From NCBI GenBank assembly GCA_028280105.1, contig JANQML010000206.1:1-58461 (forward strand): 58,461 bases of DNA, in the 5' to 3' direction. Below are positions 24,940 through 33,753 of the stretch, piece after piece. Numbering within the stretch: the first letter of the stretch is position 1; every line of letters starts with the position of its first letter. A program made the translations under genes and the position numbers. This DNA comes from Desulfobacula sp. Lineage in GTDB: Bacteria; Desulfobacterota; Desulfobacteria; Desulfobacterales; Desulfobacteraceae. Under the pieces are notes generated by a model. It ran no database searches, was not told the origin of the DNA, and worked only from the letters and a program-made list of their open reading frames with translations.

Positions 24940-26193
24940 TTAAAAGTTTGATGACAAGTGTTTTCTGAGCATTTCAAGGGCGGTATGGGCAAACATCCGT
25001 TTATTTTTATCCCGGTCTCCAAATTTAAAGACAAAGGTTCTGGCCGTTGCCGTCGTCTTTCCTGCCAGCCCGATACAGACCATGCCCACGGGTTTTTCAT
25101 CCGTTCCTCCGGCAGGTCCGGCAATGCCGGTGGTTGAGACGGCATAGTCGGCACCGGCAAGTTTTCTTGCCCCTTGGGCCATTTCCAGGGCGGTCTGTTC
25201 GTGGACCGCACCATGTTCAATTAATGTGGATGGTTTGACACCCAGCACCGCTGTTTTGGCTTCATTTGAGTATGTAACCCCTGAAAAGAGAAAAAAGTCG
25301 GAACTGCCCGGCAGATCCGTCACCATATTGGATATCAGGCCGCCGGTACAGGATTCGGCGACGGCCACGGTCTTTTTTTGGCGGGTTAAAAGCCGGGCCA
25401 CTTCCTGGACAATGCTTTTACCGGTAAATGAAACAACTCTATCCCCCAGTTGGTCGATGACCCATGTTTTGGCTTCGCTCATCGCCGTGAGGGCGGTCTG
25501 ATGATCATCCGGCTGATCCTTGAACCGGATCTTCACTTCAATGGTGGGAAAAGAGACCCGGATGCCTAAAATCATATGGGGAAAAAGGGACTCAAATCCA
25601 TTGAGTTTCTGTCCAAGAGCTGACTCTTTCAACATAAAAACCGTTACCCGTTCAACCATGACCCGGTGCTCCAAGTTAAATCTGTCGATCAATTCCGGTT
25701 TCACCTGATGGGTGAACATCGGTTTCATCTCCCGGGGCGGTCCGGGCAGAAAAAAAACAAGGCAGTCTCCAATGGAAAAGTAAAAGCCCGGGGCGGTTCC
25801 GTTTGCATTGACCATGATCTGTGATCCGTCAGGCAAAAGGGCCTGCTTCTCATTCTCCCGGGTCCAGGACAGTTCTTTTTCCTTGAAAAAGGCTTTTATG
25901 GAGACCAGGGCCGGATCATTCATGACCAGCGAAAGATCACCGGCCATGGCCCCGGCCTGGGCGGTGACATCATCCTGTGTCGGGCCAAGGCCGCCGGTCA
26001 CGATGCAGACATCGGCATGGTCTGCCGCCGCTTTAACGGCACGGCTGATATCACTTAACGAATCCCCGACACTGGTGGTCTGATGGACCGATATGCCTGT
26101 TTCCCTCAATGACCGGCACAAAAAATTGGAATTGGAATCAAGAATATCCCCCAAAAGGATCTCGTCTCCCGTGGAAATAATATGGGCAATCAT
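24940..26193 (-). CDS. cinA: CinA-like protein with C-terminal NMN deamidase domain
   Basis: The 417-residue protein combines an N-terminal molybdopterin-binding-like domain (about 1-170, with ISTGDEILLGDILDSNS and CIVTGGLGPTQDD) and a C-terminal CinA domain (about 255-415). The latter has VAVAESCTGGLISN and STTGIAGPAGGTDEKP. The C-terminal domain of such proteins recycles nicotinamide mononucleotide by deamidation; the N-terminal domain can act as an ADP-ribose pyrophosphatase. The start at 26193 is chosen because AGGAGG lies seven bases before it; a longer reading lacks family similarity. The gene is monocistronic. Confidence 0.9.
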   Translation of the reverse strand: MIAHIISTGDEILLGDILDSNSNFLCRSLRETGISVHQTTSVGDSLSDISRAVKAAADHADVCIVTGGLGPTQDDVTAQAGAMAGDLSLVMNDPALVSIKAFFKEKELSWTRENEKQALLPDGSQIMVNANGTAPGFYFSIGDCLVFFLPGPPREMKPMFTHQVKPELIDRFNLEHRVMVERVTVFMLKESALGQKLNGFESLFPHMILGIRVSFPTIEVKIRFKDQPDDHQTALTAMSEAKTWVIDQLGDRVVSFTGKSIVQEVARLLTRQKKTVAVAESCTGGLISNMVTDLPGSSDFFLFSGVTYSNEAKTAVLGVKPSTLIEHGAVHEQTALEMAQGARKLAGADYAVSTTGIAGPAGGTDEKPVGMVCIGLAGKTTATARTFVFKFGDRDKNKRMFAHTALEMLRKHLSSNF

Positions 26194-26262
26194 GGTCACT
26201 CCTCCTAAATAACAACCTGTTAATCTGATCCGCAGCATAACACATAACTGTGCCGTGTGCGT

Positions 26263-27834
26263 TTAAACCGGAAAAAAAGCTGCATGGTTGGATGAAAAAA
26301 AGGCCGGGTTTTTACGGATACCGGAACCGGATACGGCCCGTTTAAAAGTCCTGTCCAAAAATTGTTTGACGTGCCGCCGGTCCCAACCGTGCGGATGCGT
26401 GAAATTTAAATAAAGGGAAAGGTCTCCGTGATAAAATTCCCGGGTTTTCAACGTTTGCGCATCCTCACTGAATTTGGGCAGGTTGAATACCGCCAGGTTC
26501 AGGTAGTTGATATAATCCGTGTGCGCCCTGATGTATTCAAGGGTCTGATGGGCTGCCGGTTCATCCTCAAAGCTGGTACCGAACAACAGATATACAAAGG
26601 TGAGAATCCCCGCCTGTTTGAGATTTTTCAGAATAACAGAGGCCTCGTCAAGCCGTGTGCCTTTATTCATGAGGTCCAACACATGCTGGTCTCCGGATTC
26701 AAGGCCGAGTTTGAGCATGATGCATCCCGACGCCTTCAACTGCATGCAGAAATTAAGATCAAGCAGTTCCCGCTCAAACCGGACAAACCCGTACCATTTA
26801 AATGAAAACCGCTCCGATGAAAGGGCCTTCATAAAGGCCGGGGTCATCGCATTATCGATAAAGTGGATATAATCCGGGGCATATCGGTCCTCGATTTGTC
26901 TCAGGTTTTCCAGCACCTTAACGGACCGCTGGGAGCTGTAGGGCCGTGTTTCCGCCTTTTCAGGGCAAAACCGGCATTTGCTCCAGTAACATCCGATGGA
27001 GGCCCTGAAGGGCAGCACCTTGCCCGGTGCCAGGTAAAGGTCGGATTTCACAAAATCATAATCCGGCACAAAGTGCCGTTTTTTCCGTCCGGGTTTTCCC
27101 AACATTTCAAGCAGGGGAATCTCCCCTTCTCCTTTGACCATCCGGTCGATCAGGCTCTTAAACGGATCGTTAAAGTCAGGCCGGCTCATCCATGAGGAGA
27201 CCAGCCCGCCGCCCATGATCAGGTATTTGCCCTTGAACTGATCTTTGATCCAGCCGGCCAGGGCAAAACCGGTGAGCGCCTGGTTCAGATAACACAGGGA
27301 AATGCCGATAAAGGGAGAGTCCGACGCTTCAACCGCCGGTCTTAAATGGGTCTCAAAATAAGGATAAAACGGATTTTCCCGGTATTTTTCAGCGCTTTTC
27401 AGCAGATCAATGCTGGAGACGGAAGAGAATCGGTTGTCTGAATAGTCACTGAGGGTGATCCGGAACCGGGTCTGATCCACACTGACGGACAACAGCCGGT
27501 TCAGGTCGTACACCCGCTGGTGATACCGGTCCATGTTGCTGTACAGCGCCGGATTTTTAAGGTCTTCCAGGATCTGGGCCCGGTTCTTCAATGCCCGTTG
27601 CGACCATGAGTCTTCGGGGTGAATATCGGAGTTGATCAGATATAGCAACCCCTCCACACTGGCATCAATCACCCGGCACTCATGCCCCTGCTCTTTCAGA
27701 GCGGCAGAGAGCAGCGCAACGCCTGCCGGAGGTTCACACGGTTTTGCAACCGGTGGAAAAATTAATAACATAATACTTTGGTGTCCTGTTGCGTCGATCA
27801 TTAATCCTGCTATATCTACCATATTCGATACCAA
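26263..27834 (-). CDS. B12-binding-type radical SAM protein of unknown function
   Basis: The protein of up to 523 residues has an N-terminal cobalamin-binding-like Rossmann region (from MLLIFPPVAKPCEPPAGVAL to about residue 240, with GGGLVSSW). A radical SAM barrel follows. Its 4Fe-4S motif is C282-x4-C287-x2-C290 (GCYWSKCRFC), a spacing seen in this cobalamin-dependent group. KLGLESGDQHVLDLMNKG near residue 390 is the usual SAM-site segment. The class contains methyltransferases and ring-contracting enzymes; the reaction here is unknown. The start is uncertain: TTG 27834 with GAGGA upstream, or a later ATG before MLLIFPP. It is divergent from the trp operon. Confidence 0.8.
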   Translation of the reverse strand: MVSNMVDIAGLMIDATGHQSIMLLIFPPVAKPCEPPAGVALLSAALKEQGHECRVIDASVEGLLYLINSDIHPEDSWSQRALKNRAQILEDLKNPALYSNMDRYHQRVYDLNRLLSVSVDQTRFRITLSDYSDNRFSSVSSIDLLKSAEKYRENPFYPYFETHLRPAVEASDSPFIGISLCYLNQALTGFALAGWIKDQFKGKYLIMGGGLVSSWMSRPDFNDPFKSLIDRMVKGEGEIPLLEMLGKPGRKKRHFVPDYDFVKSDLYLAPGKVLPFRASIGCYWSKCRFCPEKAETRPYSSQRSVKVLENLRQIEDRYAPDYIHFIDNAMTPAFMKALSSERFSFKWYGFVRFERELLDLNFCMQLKASGCIMLKLGLESGDQHVLDLMNKGTRLDEASVILKNLKQAGILTFVYLLFGTSFEDEPAAHQTLEYIRAHTDYINYLNLAVFNLPKFSEDAQTLKTREFYHGDLSLYLNFTHPHGWDRRHVKQFLDRTFKRAVSGSGIRKNPAFFSSNHAAFFPV

Positions 27835-27876
27835 TCCTCATCCGTAAAAACAAAAAAACAGTTAAATAAATTTAAA

Positions 27877-27900
27877 AATGTTTCTATTTGTAGAAACATT
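27877..27900. promoter_or_regulatory. 10-bp inverted repeat in the radical SAM/trp divergent region
   Basis: AATGTTTCTA and TAGAAACATT form a perfect ten-base stem around TTTG, five bases before the trp -35 box. It could be an operator for either divergent unit. A terminator role is less likely, because it lies upstream of both. Confidence 0.5.
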
Positions 27901-27904
27901 CTTC

Positions 27905-27933
27905 TTGACTTCCTTCCGGATCAACGTTATTTT
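27905..27933 (+). promoter_or_regulatory. trp operon promoter
   Basis: TTGACT (27905-27910) and TATTTT (27928-27933) are separated by 17 bases. Transcription would begin near 27940, about 12-18 bases before the trp leader peptide. Confidence 0.6.
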
Positions 27934-27951
27934 CAGCCTAACGGATACAGA

Positions 27952-28017
27952 ATGTATATGAATGATACGTTTAAAATAAACTTCAACCCATGGTGGCAAA
28001 TCTGGACCTGGCTATAG
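27952..28017 (+). CDS. trpL: trp operon leader peptide
   Basis: A short frame reads from ATG 27952 (or the in-frame ATG 27958) to TAG 28015-28017: MYMNDTFKINFNPWWQIWTWL. It contains four tryptophan codons (27991, 27994, 28003 and 28009) within seven codons. It ends where the first pairing arm of the antiterminator begins. This is the classic trp attenuation design: with low charged tRNA-Trp the ribosome stalls on these codons and the downstream antiterminator forms. There is no strong SD, only GGATA upstream. Confidence 0.88.
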   Translation: MYMNDTFKINFNPWWQIWTWL

Positions 28018-28097
28018 CTGCCGTGGTTTGATCCGGTCAAATCAATTTAATTGAACCTTAAGCTGCGGCAGCATCACTCACACCGCAGCTTTTTTTG
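28017..28097 (+). terminator. trp attenuator with mutually exclusive antiterminator
   Basis: The terminator stem AAGCTGCGG (28060-28068) pairs with CCGCAGCTT (28083-28091) and runs into seven T. The competing antiterminator pairs GCTGCCG (28017-28023) with CGGCAGC (28066-28072). Bases 28066-28068 are shared, so only one structure can form. A stalled ribosome on the leader Trp codons leaves the early arm free and allows antitermination into trpE, whose start codon is 64 bases past the T-run. Confidence 0.88.
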
Positions 28098-28160
28098 TTT
28101 ACAGAGGCGTTTGAATCGACTAAACAACCAGATGGTTATCCATCCATAGGAAGCATCACC

Positions 28161-29651
28161 ATGATTTTAGAACAATTTCCAGACCCGTCCACATTTTCAA
28201 CACTGGCCCGGAACCACAACGTCATTCCGGTGTGCACACGGATATTGGCAGATACGGAAACACCGGTTTCCATTCTCAAAAAATTTTTTAAACGAGACAA
28301 AGAATGCTTTCTGCTGGAAAGCGTGGAAGGGGGGGAACGATGGGCCCGCTATTCGTTTATGGGCGTTTCAGCCTACGGCAGCATCCGGGTTTTTTCCGAC
28401 CATGTGCGGATTGAAACAAAGGATGAGACCCGTTCCATGGCACACGACAACCAACCCCTGGATCTTATCCGGTCGTATTCAGCCTCTTTCAAACCGGCGC
28501 GGATTCCCGAACTGCCCCGGTTCTGGACCGGTTTGACCGGTTATTTTGCCTATGAAATGGTCTCCTTTTTTGAAAACATACCGGTCTCTTTACCCCCGGA
28601 TACCCCCTTTGCCCATTTCATCATTCCCGATGAAATGATCATCTTTGACAACATGAAACAGACGCTGACCTGTCTTAAAATCTGTTACCTGAAAGAGACG
28701 GATGATCCCGACGCGGTCTTTAACCATGCACAATCCGATCTTTCCAGGATGCTGGACACGATCAATGCCCCGATTTCAGATCAGCCGTCCGAATCCTTGG
28801 AAGATGTCCGCCTTGAGCCTGAAAAACCGGCCGAAGAGTACATGAAAGGGGTGGAAAAAATAAAAGAACACATTGTTGAGGGCGATATCTTCCAGGCGGT
28901 TTACTCCCAGCCGTTTTCGTGCAAAACAGAGGTGGACCCGGTCCTGATATACCGTGCCCAGCGATATATCAACCCCTCTCCCTATATGTTTTTCATGAAC
29001 TTCAAAGATATCATTGTGGCCGGTTCCTCTCCCGAGACCATGGTCCGCCTTGAAAACGGCATTGCCACTCTGCGGCCCATCGCAGGAACCCGGCCCCGGG
29101 GCAAAACCGAACAGGAGGACCGCAAACTGACCGATGATCTGCTCAACGATGAAAAGGAGCGGGCCGAACATGTGATGCTCATCGATCTGGGACGGAATGA
29201 CCTGGGACGGGTGGCGGAAGCGGGCACGGTCCAGGTAACCGATACCATGGTCATCGAACGGTATTCCCATGTGATGCATCTGGTGTCCAATATCACCTGT
29301 GATCTCAAACCGGAGCTGGATGCCTATGACCTGTTTAAAGCCACATTTCCGGCCGGCACTCTGTCCGGTGCCCCTAAGATCCGGGCCATGGAAATCATCG
29401 GCGAGCTTGAAAACCTGCCGAGAAGGGTTTATGGTGGTGCGGCCGGCTATATCTCCTTTACCGGGAACATGGATTTTGCCATTACGATCCGGACGGCTGT
29501 CATGGAAGAGGATAAATTAACCGTACAGGCCGGTGCCGGGATTGTTTATGATTCAGATCCCCAAACAGAACTGACGGAGTGCCGGAATAAAGCAAAAAGT
29601 GTGGAAACAGCCTTAAAGCTGGCCCTTTCAAATACAAACGGAGGCAAATAA
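28161..29651 (+). CDS. trpE: Anthranilate synthase component I
   Basis: The 496-residue protein converts chorismate to anthranilate with ammonia from TrpG. The tryptophan feedback-site motif LLES is at residues 51-54. The chorismate-binding domain follows, with GDIFQAVYSQPF near 240, PIAGTRPRGKTEQED near 310, and GAPKIRAMEIIGELE near 405. The ATG at 28161 has AGGA nine bases upstream; a longer upstream reading would overlap the attenuator and is rejected. It is the first structural gene of trpEGDCF and ends directly at the trpG start. Confidence 0.96.
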   Translation: MILEQFPDPSTFSTLARNHNVIPVCTRILADTETPVSILKKFFKRDKECFLLESVEGGERWARYSFMGVSAYGSIRVFSDHVRIETKDETRSMAHDNQPLDLIRSYSASFKPARIPELPRFWTGLTGYFAYEMVSFFENIPVSLPPDTPFAHFIIPDEMIIFDNMKQTLTCLKICYLKETDDPDAVFNHAQSDLSRMLDTINAPISDQPSESLEDVRLEPEKPAEEYMKGVEKIKEHIVEGDIFQAVYSQPFSCKTEVDPVLIYRAQRYINPSPYMFFMNFKDIIVAGSSPETMVRLENGIATLRPIAGTRPRGKTEQEDRKLTDDLLNDEKERAEHVMLIDLGRNDLGRVAEAGTVQVTDTMVIERYSHVMHLVSNITCDLKPELDAYDLFKATFPAGTLSGAPKIRAMEIIGELENLPRRVYGGAAGYISFTGNMDFAITIRTAVMEEDKLTVQAGAGIVYDSDPQTELTECRNKAKSVETALKLALSNTNGGK

Positions 29652-30221
29652 ATGTTAACAGCCGTTATTGATAATTATGATTCCTTCACCTTTAACCTGG
29701 TCCACTATATTCTCCACACCGGTGCCGATGTTGAGGTGTTTAGAAACGATAAGATCTCGGTCCGGGAACTTGAGGCACTGAACCCGGACGCCATCGTCAT
29801 CTCCCCCGGCCCCGGCCGGCCCGAAGACGCCGGGATTTCCCTGGAAACGGTGAAGCGGCTGTCCGGCCGCATACCGATTTTAGGGGTCTGCCTGGGCCAC
29901 CAGGTGATCGGACAGACCTTTGGCGGAACCATCATTCATGCCAAGCAGATCATGCACGGGAAGACCTCGATGGTGACAGCCAATGAACGGGATATCTTTA
30001 CCGGAATTAAAAAACCCTTTGCAGTGATGCGGTACCATTCACTGGCCGTATCCCCGGATAATCTTCCCGACTGCCTTGAAGTCACCGCCACAACGGAAGA
30101 CGGTGAAATCATGGGAATCCGGCACAGGAAACACCCCACCCAGGGGGTCCAGTTCCATCCGGAGTCGTTTATGACGACCATGGGCAAGCGGTTGATCAGA
30201 AATTTTATCAAAGGAGCCTGA
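29652..30221 (+). CDS. trpG: Anthranilate synthase component II (glutamine amidotransferase)
   Basis: The 189-residue class I glutamine amidotransferase has the oxyanion motif VISPGPGRPEDAG, nucleophile Cys80 in GVCLGHQ, and the His/Glu pair in VQFHPES near residue 170. It supplies ammonia to TrpE. It starts at the base after the trpE stop and is not fused to trpD, unlike in enteric bacteria. The size is normal for the stand-alone subunit. Confidence 0.95.
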   Translation: MLTAVIDNYDSFTFNLVHYILHTGADVEVFRNDKISVRELEALNPDAIVISPGPGRPEDAGISLETVKRLSGRIPILGVCLGHQVIGQTFGGTIIHAKQIMHGKTSMVTANERDIFTGIKKPFAVMRYHSLAVSPDNLPDCLEVTATTEDGEIMGIRHRKHPTQGVQFHPESFMTTMGKRLIRNFIKGA

Positions 30222-30224
30222 GCC

Positions 30225-31244
30225 ATGACATTTACCGAGAATTTAAACAAAATTATTTCAGGCCGGGATTTAGACCAGGAGAGCAGTGCCGCCATGCTCA
30301 CGGATATTTTTTCAGGGCGTATCACCGAAGCGCAGATCGGTGCGTTTATGGCGGCCCTTGCCACCAAAGGCGAAACCTTTGAGGAACTGGCGGGAGCGGC
30401 CCGGGCCATGAGACGCAAAGCCGTCCGTATCCAGGCATTGTCAAAAAATGTTATCGACACCTGCGGAACCGGAGGGGATGCCTCCGGTTCCTTTAATATC
30501 TCCACAACCACGGCATTTGTCACGGCAGGTGCCGGTGTCGTCGTCGCCAAACACGGCAACCGGTCCGTATCAAGTAAATGCGGCAGTGCGGATGTATTGG
30601 AAGAGTTGGGGGTCAATCTCAATGTCGATCCGGAAATCGTCGAAGAGGCCATCAATGAAATCGGCATCGGTTTCATGTTTGCCCCCATGTATCACGGTTC
30701 GATGAAATATGCGGGCAAAGCCAGGGCGGATTGCGGTATCAGAAGTATCTTTAATATGCTGGGGCCGTTAACCAACCCGGCGGCGGCAAGTTGCCAGCTG
30801 CTGGGTGTTTTTGCCCCGCAACTGACGGAAATGTTTGCCCGGACCCTAAAACTTCTGGGTGTCAAAAGAGCCTTTGTTGTCCACGGACATGACGGCATGG
30901 ATGAGATCACCACCACGGACCTGACCCGTGTGACCGAACTGGACGGAGAGATGATCAAGACCTATGATCTGGATCCGCTGGATTTCTTTTCAGACTATGC
31001 CACGGCTGACGATCTTAAGGGAGGGGATGTCAAAGAAAATGCCGCCATCACCCGGTCCGTTTTAAGCGGGACCCCAGGCCCCAAACGCGATGTGGTGGTT
31101 TTAAATACCGCAGCCGCCCTATTGGCGGCGGAGACGGCCCCCAGCTTAAAGGAAGGCGTCCGGTTGGCCCAAGAGGCCATTGACTCCGGCAAGGCGATGG
31201 AAAAACTGGAAGCACTGATAGAATACACCCGGGAGAATGGTTAA
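30225..31244 (+). CDS. trpD: Anthranilate phosphoribosyltransferase
   Basis: The 339-residue protein transfers the phosphoribosyl group of PRPP to anthranilate. PRPP and metal motifs are DTCGTGGDASGSFN near residue 80 and KHGNRSVSSKCGSADVLEEL near 107; HGHDGMDEI lies near 225. The ATG follows the trpG stop by three bases. Its 3' end overlaps trpC by eight bases, pointing to coupled translation. Confidence 0.95.
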   Translation: MTFTENLNKIISGRDLDQESSAAMLTDIFSGRITEAQIGAFMAALATKGETFEELAGAARAMRRKAVRIQALSKNVIDTCGTGGDASGSFNISTTTAFVTAGAGVVVAKHGNRSVSSKCGSADVLEELGVNLNVDPEIVEEAINEIGIGFMFAPMYHGSMKYAGKARADCGIRSIFNMLGPLTNPAAASCQLLGVFAPQLTEMFARTLKLLGVKRAFVVHGHDGMDEITTTDLTRVTELDGEMIKTYDLDPLDFFSDYATADDLKGGDVKENAAITRSVLSGTPGPKRDVVVLNTAAALLAAETAPSLKEGVRLAQEAIDSGKAMEKLEALIEYTRENG

Positions 31245-32082
31245 GATGCGTGGACACACCCCGAAAATTGACGGATTTTTAAAAAAAGTCTGGGCAGTCA
31301 AACAGGAAGAAGTCGAAAAAAACCGGTCTGCGGTTCCATTGGCCGCACTGAGAGAAGAAGCCGAAGCCATTGATCCTCCGGCCGGCTTTCTCTCTGCAAT
31401 GAAACAGAGCCGTGCAGACGATATCGGAATTATTGCAGAGGTAAAAAAAGCATCGCCCTCCAAGGGGGATATCCGGCCGGATCTTGATCCGGCAAAGATG
31501 GCGGAATCTTATGAAAAAGGCCGTGCCAGGGCGGTTTCCGTATTGACGGAATCCGCCTATTTTAAAGGAACGCTTGAGGATCTGAAGATCGTCTGCAGCC
31601 GTACCAGCCTGCCGGTCCTGAGAAAAGATTTTACCATCAGCGCCTACCAGATCTATGAGGCCAAACGGTGGGGGGCGGCCTCGATTTTACTGATCACCAC
31701 GCTTCTCTCACTGGACCAGCTCAAAGACTATATTTCCCTGGTCCGGGAACTGGGCATGGAACCCCTTGTTGAAATCACGTCGGAATTTGAATTTGAAACC
31801 GCCTATAAAGCCGGGGCCACGGTTATGGATATCAACAACCGGAACCTGTCAACACTGGAAACCGATTTAAATGTATCCAAACGGATCGCCGCCATTGTTC
31901 CGGATGACGTCATTGCGGTCGAGGCCAGCGGGATCGCGTCATACGATGATATTCAAAACAGCCTTAATGCGGGAATCTTTAACTTCCTGGTGGGGGAAAG
32001 CATTGTCCGGTCGCCGGACCCGGTGGCTTTTATCCGGGCACTCAGAAATGAAGACGGAGAAAAAGTTGACAGATCCGGATAA
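31237..32082 (+). CDS. trpC: Indole-3-glycerol-phosphate synthase
   Basis: The 281-residue TIM-barrel enzyme closes the indole ring. Catalytic segments visible are IIAEVKKASPSKGDIR near residue 70, VLRKDFTISAYQIYEAK near 130, and INNRNLSTLETDL near 200. The C-terminal phosphate site is AVEASGIAS. It is separate from trpF, unlike in E. coli, and overlaps both neighbours. The start codon used may be ATG 31237 or the ATG two codons later. Confidence 0.95.
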   Translation: MVKMRGHTPKIDGFLKKVWAVKQEEVEKNRSAVPLAALREEAEAIDPPAGFLSAMKQSRADDIGIIAEVKKASPSKGDIRPDLDPAKMAESYEKGRARAVSVLTESAYFKGTLEDLKIVCSRTSLPVLRKDFTISAYQIYEAKRWGAASILLITTLLSLDQLKDYISLVRELGMEPLVEITSEFEFETAYKAGATVMDINNRNLSTLETDLNVSKRIAAIVPDDVIAVEASGIASYDDIQNSLNAGIFNFLVGESIVRSPDPVAFIRALRNEDGEKVDRSG

Positions 32083-32713
32083 AACCCCGTCCCGGCCATG
32101 GATTAAGATCTGCGGACTGACCCGGGTTGAAAATGCCGTGGCATGTGCCGCACTCGGTGCGGATGCCATCGGGCTTGTCTTTTTTAAAAAAAGTCCGCGT
32201 CATGTTTCAAATCAAGCGGCACGCGATATCTGCGCAGCCCTGCCCGAATCAACGGATAAAATCGGGGTTTTTGTAAACGAAACCTATGAGCGGATCATGG
32301 AAAAAGTCGGCGATTGCGGCCTGACCGGCGTCCAATTACACGGCCATGAACCACCGGATCTTGTTCACCGGCTCCGGGCGGAAAACCTGGTTGTTATCAA
32401 AGCCCTGTTTGCGGCCAGACCGCCTCTTCTTGATCAGGCCCAGGCCTATGACGGGGCCTCCTATCTCCTGGTTGAATATGGAAAAGGAGCGTTACCCGGC
32501 GGAAATGCTGAGTCCTGGGACTATGGCCTGGCAAACCGGCTAAACTCCCGGACCCCGGTCATTCTTGCCGGGGGACTGACCTGTGAAAATGTGGCCCGGG
32601 CCGTTAAAAAGACGTGCCCGGCCGGTGTGGATATCTCTTCCGGTGTGGAACGCAGCCATGGCGTCAAGGAGATATCAAAGGTCAGGGATTTTATCCGTGC
32701 CGTCCTGTCATAA
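32048..32713 (+). CDS. trpF: Phosphoribosylanthranilate isomerase
   Basis: The protein of about 221 residues has the family start WIKICGLTRVENA and FFKKSPRHVS near residue 55. The phosphate-binding end is LAGGLTCENV followed by GVDISSGVERSHGVKE. It isomerises phosphoribosylanthranilate before the TrpC step. The start is uncertain: ATG 32048 overlaps trpC by 35 bases with a weak SD, while TTG 32065 has GGAG at good spacing. It is the last trp gene here; trpB and trpA are not in the window. Confidence 0.92.
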   Translation: MKTEKKLTDPDKTPSRPWIKICGLTRVENAVACAALGADAIGLVFFKKSPRHVSNQAARDICAALPESTDKIGVFVNETYERIMEKVGDCGLTGVQLHGHEPPDLVHRLRAENLVVIKALFAARPPLLDQAQAYDGASYLLVEYGKGALPGGNAESWDYGLANRLNSRTPVILAGGLTCENVARAVKKTCPAGVDISSGVERSHGVKEISKVRDFIRAVLS

Positions 32714-32760
32714 CCGGCATTGCCCGCCCTTTGCACATTCGTTGATTTCCAAAAAAGTGC

Positions 32761-33558
32761 CTATTCCCGGATCAACAGGTTGTTACCCGGATAGATCTTG
32801 GCGTCTGCAGACAGATTGTTCATTTTTCTCAGCTGGGCAATGCTGATCTTATACTTTCTCCCGATGCTGTAAAGGGTCTCTCCTTTTTTAACCGTATGAA
32901 ACATGGCCGCCTTGGTCTGGTTTTTAACCGATTTTTTTTCCGGTATCTTTTCACCTGCCCCGGTTGTTTGAGAGAGTGTAACCTTTTTGGGAGGGCGTGT
33001 ATTTCTTGATGCCGCTTCCCGGGTGGCCTGGTTTAAGGCGGCAATATGCTTTTCAAGGCTGTCCATTCGTTCGATCAAAGAGTCAAATTTGACACCAAAC
33101 GCCGTTTCAAGGCGACTGACCCGTTCCCTGACCGGATCGGAACCGGCCGGCTTGTTTTGCACGTCCCCTGTTTCCTCGCCCGGGGATGCCGTCATGCGGG
33201 CTATGGCCTGTTCCAGTTTTACTATCCGGTTTTCAAGATCGGCAAATGAGGGGCTTTGGCCGTCATTTGGCGCCGTACCGGCGATGGTTTCACCGGTTGT
33301 TTGAGATCTTCCGTTGGCGATCTGACCGGAATCCGGTTCTGAACCAGCGTCTGATTTTAAGTCCGGACTTCTGAAAAAGATAAAAAACAAGATCAGGGTC
33401 AGCAAAAGCGCACCAAAAAGAATCAGGGCAAACTCATTTTTTTTCAACAGGGATGATTCCGATAATCCACCGTTTTCCGGTCCACCCTTTATTTTTTTAC
33501 GATTGGTGTTGGTTTGTGTCGTCGGAATTTTCGATTCCGTCCGGGGTCGTTTTTTCAT
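32761..33558 (-). CDS. Membrane-anchored LysM-domain protein
   Basis: The 265-residue protein has a basic N-terminus, one membrane span (about residues 45-68, FALILFGALLLTLILFFIFF) and a linker with coiled-coil heptads (about 105-175). A C-terminal LysM domain follows (about 215-263: HTVKKGETLYSIGRKYKIS, then IYPGNNLLIRE). It is predicted to sit in the inner membrane with the LysM in the periplasm binding peptidoglycan. It is monocistronic and convergent with trpF. A structural or cell-wall sensing role fits. Confidence 0.85.
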   Translation of the reverse strand: MKKRPRTESKIPTTQTNTNRKKIKGGPENGGLSESSLLKKNEFALILFGALLLTLILFFIFFRSPDLKSDAGSEPDSGQIANGRSQTTGETIAGTAPNDGQSPSFADLENRIVKLEQAIARMTASPGEETGDVQNKPAGSDPVRERVSRLETAFGVKFDSLIERMDSLEKHIAALNQATREAASRNTRPPKKVTLSQTTGAGEKIPEKKSVKNQTKAAMFHTVKKGETLYSIGRKYKISIAQLRKMNNLSADAKIYPGNNLLIRE

Positions 33559-33753
33559 CGTGGCGCTCCTGTCTTTCCTGGCATTCCCGTAAAAGGTCGA
33601 TTCTTCCTTTTAACATCTTATACTTATTTTTCAAAGCATCCGGTCAAAAATAATTCCGGTTACCGGTCCGGCATTTCTCGGTTGAATCCGGTATCCGATC
33701 TATGGTAGGTTTTACCTGAATTGCCAACTGAACAACAAATCCGGGAATCGGTT

